In this document: positions 21,591 to 24,796 of the stretch, piece after piece
How the letters are laid out: the number at the start of each line of letters is the position of its first letter
How positions within the stretch are numbered: position 1 is the stretch's first letter
Made by a program: the position numbers and the translations under genes
Origin: Atkinsonella hypoxylon
Taxonomy: Eukaryota; Ascomycota; Sordariomycetes; Hypocreales; Clavicipitaceae
Assembly (NCBI GenBank): GCA_000729835.1
Contig: JFHB01000325.1
Coordinates: 1 to 24,796, forward strand
Direction of reading: 5' to 3'
Length of the DNA stretch: 24,796 nucleotides
The notes under the pieces: generated by a model
The model's database searches: none
Told to the model about the DNA's origin: nothing
What the model saw: only the letters and a program-made list of their open reading frames with translations

Positions 21591-22109
21591 TTCTTTATAA
21601 GTCTTAATTTCCTTTATTATATAATAAATTGTTTAAATCTCTTAGTATCTCTTTCTTTATTTCCTTATTTATTATTATTAAAACTATTAAAATTAACCTA
21701 TATTATAGAATTATAGAAGGTTAGGAAGAAAACATCTATAAATCTATATACTATTATTTTAACCTACTTTTCCTGTAAATTTACCTTTACTTTTGCGAAT
21801 TTTTACGCTTTTTACTATATAACCTTTTTCTTATACCTTTATATATTATAAAGTCTTTATAAATTTATTAATACTATTGTAGCTACTGCTTTTTCTATCC
21901 CTTTAGGCTATTATTTAGCTACTTTTAATAGTTAAACACTAAAATACTACACTAAGAGCAACAGACTATTTATAGAGTAAATTCCTATAGTTTATAGAAC
22001 TAACTAGCCTCTATAGAGCTACTTCTAGCCTCTTCTATTCCCTTTACAGAAAATCTACTACTATTATCTTTTTCTTTTAGTAGTTTAGAATTATTAATTC
22101 TAGTAAACC
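21591..22109 (+). other. Spacer between gag-pol and third frame
   Basis: No convincing frame. T-rich and pyrimidine-rich stretches dominate. The third frame might begin anywhere from about 21900, because its start codon is probably mutated. Confidence 0.5.
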
Positions 22110-23720
22110 TAAATAGTCTATTTTAAGAAAGGAACAACAATAGTAACTACACTTAAGCTATAATACTACTACTATTTAAACCTAAAGAAGAATATATTGC
22201 TTCTAATATATACATTAATTATAATAATAGTTTTAACGCTAAGAGTAAAGGTTCTAAGTTTAAGGAGTAAGAATATAACTATAAAGGTAATATAGTAGCT
22301 ATAGAGCTAGATAACATTAAAACTTATCTTATATTACTTAATTTCTACTGCCTATATAGCACTTTTAGTAGGCCTAGAAGTGCTAAAAGCACCCTAAAAG
22401 TTAATAAGTTTATCTTTAGCACTATTTCTATAGAAATTAAAGATAATATTAATATTACTAATGTAAAGCCTATTATAGAAGACTATAGTTAGTATTACTA
22501 CACTAATAGAGCTAAAGAAAAGGTATAGAATATAGAAAATACTATTTATACTTATACCTATAAATTTACCTTTAAAGGTAGTATAATAAATAAAACTAGC
22601 ATTAAGGTCTCTAAAGATAATATATATTACTTACTCTAGTAGAATACAGTAATATATATCTTTAGAGTTTATAATAACTATAAAGTAAAGCGCTAAAACT
22701 AGCAATATAAAGGTAAGGATGCTAAGGTATCTATAGGTAACGCTAAAGTAGCTAGAAGAGGTAAAATATAGGCAAAAGCAGCTGCTACTATATACTATAG
22801 TAGCAATATAGTAAAAAGAGGTAAAGAAACTATTACTGTAGATTTATCTATTAGTTTACTGTTATAGGTAGTATTACTTACTATTTACTTCTTTAATAAA
22901 TTTAGTAGAATTAATAGCACTATTGTAGGTGCCTTAGCTAGTATTAGCTGTATAGACTTACTCTTTATTCTATTAGCTAAGGTATAATTCTAGAGCTAAT
23001 ATAATAGTCTCCTTTAGAAGAAGTATAAATTTAATACTAAAGAAATAATTAAAGCCTACCTTAAGGACACTTCTATAGGTAGCAACGCTATATAGAAGTA
23101 ACTTAACCTCTATATTACTAAAATTAATAAGTTAAATAAAAAGATTAACTAGGTTAAAATAGAGGCTAAAGGAGGTTTATTTAATAAGTAGTTTAATAAA
23201 TTATAGACTGCTATCTACAGTATATATAACTAACTAAATAGTATAAGTTAATTTAATAAAGGTATTAATAACGTTATTAATAAAAATAAAACCTTACTAA
23301 AGGTTGCTAGTAATATTAATATACTATAGGCAGAAAGTAGATGCTTATAACACAAAATTAACTGCATTTATATAGACTTCTTAGAACGCTTAGCTAACTA
23401 GCCTATTGCTGTATAAGGCCTCTCTAGTAATAGATTTAGTACTATTTAACGTAAAAAAAGTGCTTAGTTTATACTAATTAACCTATCTTTAATGTATTTC
23501 TCTCTATTAATTCTATAAGAGATACCTTCTATAGTAAAGCTAACGCTAACTAAAGTAAAAACGCTAACTAAGAGGCTAGCTATAGGTAAACTAGTAGAAA
23601 TGCCTACTAAGCGTAAGACTAGCGCCTTTTAGGTAAAACTCTCCCTAAAGCCGCTAGAAATATCCTTTAGCTTTACTTTCTAGAGAGAACTAATAGCTTA
23701 CTATAACTAACTAATAATTT
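22110..23720 (+). pseudogene. Third ORF of the LTR element, product unknown
   Basis: A single plus-strand frame, different from the gag-pol frame. It holds about 530 codons with TAA/TAG interruptions at a density like that of gag-pol, and no TGA seen. The first third is Tyr/Asn/Lys/Ser-rich; a basic stretch (A-R-R-G-K-x-Q-A-K-A-A-A) lies near 22745-22785; hydrophobic segments lie at about 22845-22900 and 22940-22985. A helical, Asn/Lys/Leu-rich coiled-coil-like region spans about 23030-23330. The end is basic (near 23540-23640). Position after pol is where envelope-like genes sit in some LTR elements, but I see no envelope motif. RIP turns Ser/Pro/Thr/Ala codons into Leu/Ile/Val, so apparent membrane segments are unreliable. 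Not recognised. Confidence 0.65.
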
Positions 23721-24285
23721 ACTGCTATTACTAATGCTTAAGGATTAGAATAGGCTGTATATATATAAAGAAATACACTAAAGGGATTTAATAGAAAATT
23801 TGCTTTAATATAGATTAATTTTTAATACTTTTAACACTATATAGAATAATCTTATATAAAGAATATACTATATAGATTTAATAAATTAGCTTTATTATAT
23901 AAGATTAATTTATAGGATTTAACATTATCTAGAATAATTTTGCGCAATTTTACTTATATATAGAATATAGAACAAGCTTTAACGCTCTATTAGGTTTAAG
24001 GAAATCCATTAATTTAATATATAGATTTAATAGTTACTAGATTATAAGTGTAATTTAGGCATTATAAGTGCACAGAAAAATATATAAATATAGCAACCTA
24101 CACTGTAGATTGCACTACAATAACAATAATATATGCTTATACAATAAAACAACAACTACCTTTCTGCGCCTTTTATAATAGCTAGATTAATAAGTTATTT
24201 AGTTTAATTTAACATACCTTCTAATAACTAACACTTAATTTTTAGAACAGCTAGAACAGCTAATCTTTTTTGTAAAGGTAGCACT
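23721..24285 (+). other. 3-prime untranslated region of the LTR element
   Basis: No frame seen. No clear polypurine tract lies just before 24286; the closest is a short GTAAAGGTAGCA. Confidence 0.5.
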
Positions 24286-24528
24286 TATTATAGAATAATT
24301 ATATAGACCTATAGGTCACTAGTGTATGTAACTGCAATTATATATAAGTAGTTAGAAGCAACACTTAAGTAGTTAGATTGAACAATTAACTATTATTTAC
24401 TAGAACACTATTACTAGATGCTCCTTACAGCAACTCTTACGACTTCTCTCACGAATCTTTGCATAACCTGTTGAATCCAACAACCTATTGTTACTTCCGA
24501 CAAACCCGTGTTGGATCCCACCGTAACA
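24286..24528 (+). repeat. 3-prime LTR (243 bp)
   Basis: Begins TATTATAGAATAATTA, a RIP form of TGTTACGGGATAATCA, and ends CCACCGTAACA. Mutation is mirror-imaged relative to the 5-prime LTR: the inner half is saturated, while the last 100 bases (24430-24528) are nearly intact. Confidence 0.94.
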
Positions 24529-24533
24529 ATAAA
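24529..24533. repeat. Target-site duplication of the 9,950-bp element (right)
   Basis: ATAAA, identical to 14574-14578. Confidence 0.94.
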
Positions 24534-24644
24534 CTTCTATTATATACTTTAGATAACGTTATAGTAGAAGGTCTACTTTAGCGTTATTATCCTTAAAATC
24601 CTCTTTTTAGTATAGCTATAACGTATAGTCCTTAGAAACTATTT
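24534..24644 (+). repeat. Right arm of inverted repeat, continuation
   Basis: Reverse complement of 1-111, restarting exactly after the retrotransposon. The following 24645-24659 is probably still X, but its partner lies before base 1. Confidence 0.92.
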
Positions 24645-24659
24645 AATTTAATATATTAT

Positions 24660-24796
24660 TGTTACGGGATAATCATACAGACCCGCAAGTCACTAGTGCA
24701 CGTGACCGCAATCATGTATAAGTAGTTAGAAGCAACACTTAAGTAGTCAGATTGAACAATCAACTATCATTTACTAGAATACTATTACTAGATGCT
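24660..24796 (+). mobile_element. Start of another LTR of the same family (partial, 137 bp)
   Basis: TGTTACGGGATAATCAT and the next 120 bases match the 5-prime LTR at 14579. This copy is less mutated (CATACAG, AATCATG, CAATCAACTATCA kept). The five bases before it are ATTAT; a matching duplication would lie beyond the window. Whether it is a solo LTR or a second full element cannot be seen. Confidence 0.92.

Larger units (their letters stand above)
14579..24528 (+). mobile_element. Complete Ty3/gypsy LTR retrotransposon, RIP-inactivated, with a third ORF
   Basis: A 9,950-bp element bounded by 243-bp LTRs and an ATAAA duplication. Order on the plus strand: 5-prime LTR, 62-bp leader, single gag-pol frame (14884 to about 21590), spacer, a separate third frame (about 22110-23720), 3-prime region, 3-prime LTR. 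Domain order protease-RT-RNase H-integrase with a C-terminal chromodomain places it with chromodomain-bearing Ty3/gypsy elements of fungi. All coding parts are riddled with TAA/TAG, so it cannot move by itself. Structural integrity at both ends and a clean empty site show a single late insertion into the right arm of X. Confidence 0.95.

Noticed and set aside
22845..22985. Transmembrane segments proving an envelope protein in the third ORF
   Set aside because: RIP converts Ser, Thr, Pro and Ala codons to Leu, Ile and Val, so hydrophobicity is inflated. No signal peptide or fusion-type motif is visible.
1..24796. Mitochondrial or plasmid origin because of high A+T content
   Set aside because: The A+T richness comes from CpA/TpG depletion with TAA/TAG-broken retrotransposon frames, a nuclear RIP signature. 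No mitochondrial genes, rRNA or tRNA are present.

Overview
The window looks like an A+T-rich, gene-poor block of a filamentous ascomycete (Pezizomycotina) nuclear genome made of nested transposons degraded by repeat-induced point mutation (RIP). This rests on four observations. CpA and TpG are almost absent in most of the window while TpA is everywhere. Decayed frames are interrupted by TAA/TAG (from CAA, CAG, TGG), never by TGA that I saw. Acidic catalytic residues preceded by T read as Asn (reverse transcriptase Y-I-N-N-I for Y-I-D-D-I). Repeat copies differ mainly by transitions. I find no intact host gene, tRNA, rRNA or CRISPR array, and no ATG-started open frame much longer than about 80 codons. 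The species cannot be named from the sequence.

Layout. (1) 1-4539 is one arm of a long inverted repeat, here called element X. Its partner is 9437-14578, continued at 24534-24644. The arms are reverse complements apart from RIP-type transitions, small indels and two later insertions in the right arm. X carries a long decayed coding region that I do not recognise. (2) 4540-7569 holds the gag of a Ty3/gypsy element on the minus strand, with a CCHC zinc knuckle and upstream DNA, interrupted by a 695-bp solo LTR (6730-7424). (3) 7570-8057 is a third, truncated copy of the X end. (4) 8058-9436 is a plus-strand Ty3/gypsy fragment (end of RT, RNase H, integrase zinc finger), broken where X starts. 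(5) The right X arm contains a second 695-bp solo LTR (10072-10766) and then a complete 9,950-bp LTR retrotransposon (14579-24528). (6) 24660-24796 is the start of another LTR of that same family, cut by the window edge.

The complete retrotransposon is the best-defined object. It has 243-bp LTRs (TGTTACGG...CCGTAACA), a 5-bp ATAAA target duplication, and one decayed gag-pol frame of about 2,235 codons (coiled-coil Gag, protease end, RT, RNase H, integrase, chromodomain). A separate third reading frame of about 530 codons lies downstream of pol in a different frame. That third frame is the most interesting candidate here.

The inverted repeat supplies its own controls. The left arm keeps the unoccupied target sites of both insertions seen in the right arm (112-116 for the 9,950-bp element, 3911-3915 for the solo LTR). 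The order is therefore clear: gypsy pieces first, then X, then the solo LTR and the large retrotransposon. Mutation is uneven. Outer edges of the large element and the end of X keep CpA, TpG and CpG, while their interiors are saturated.
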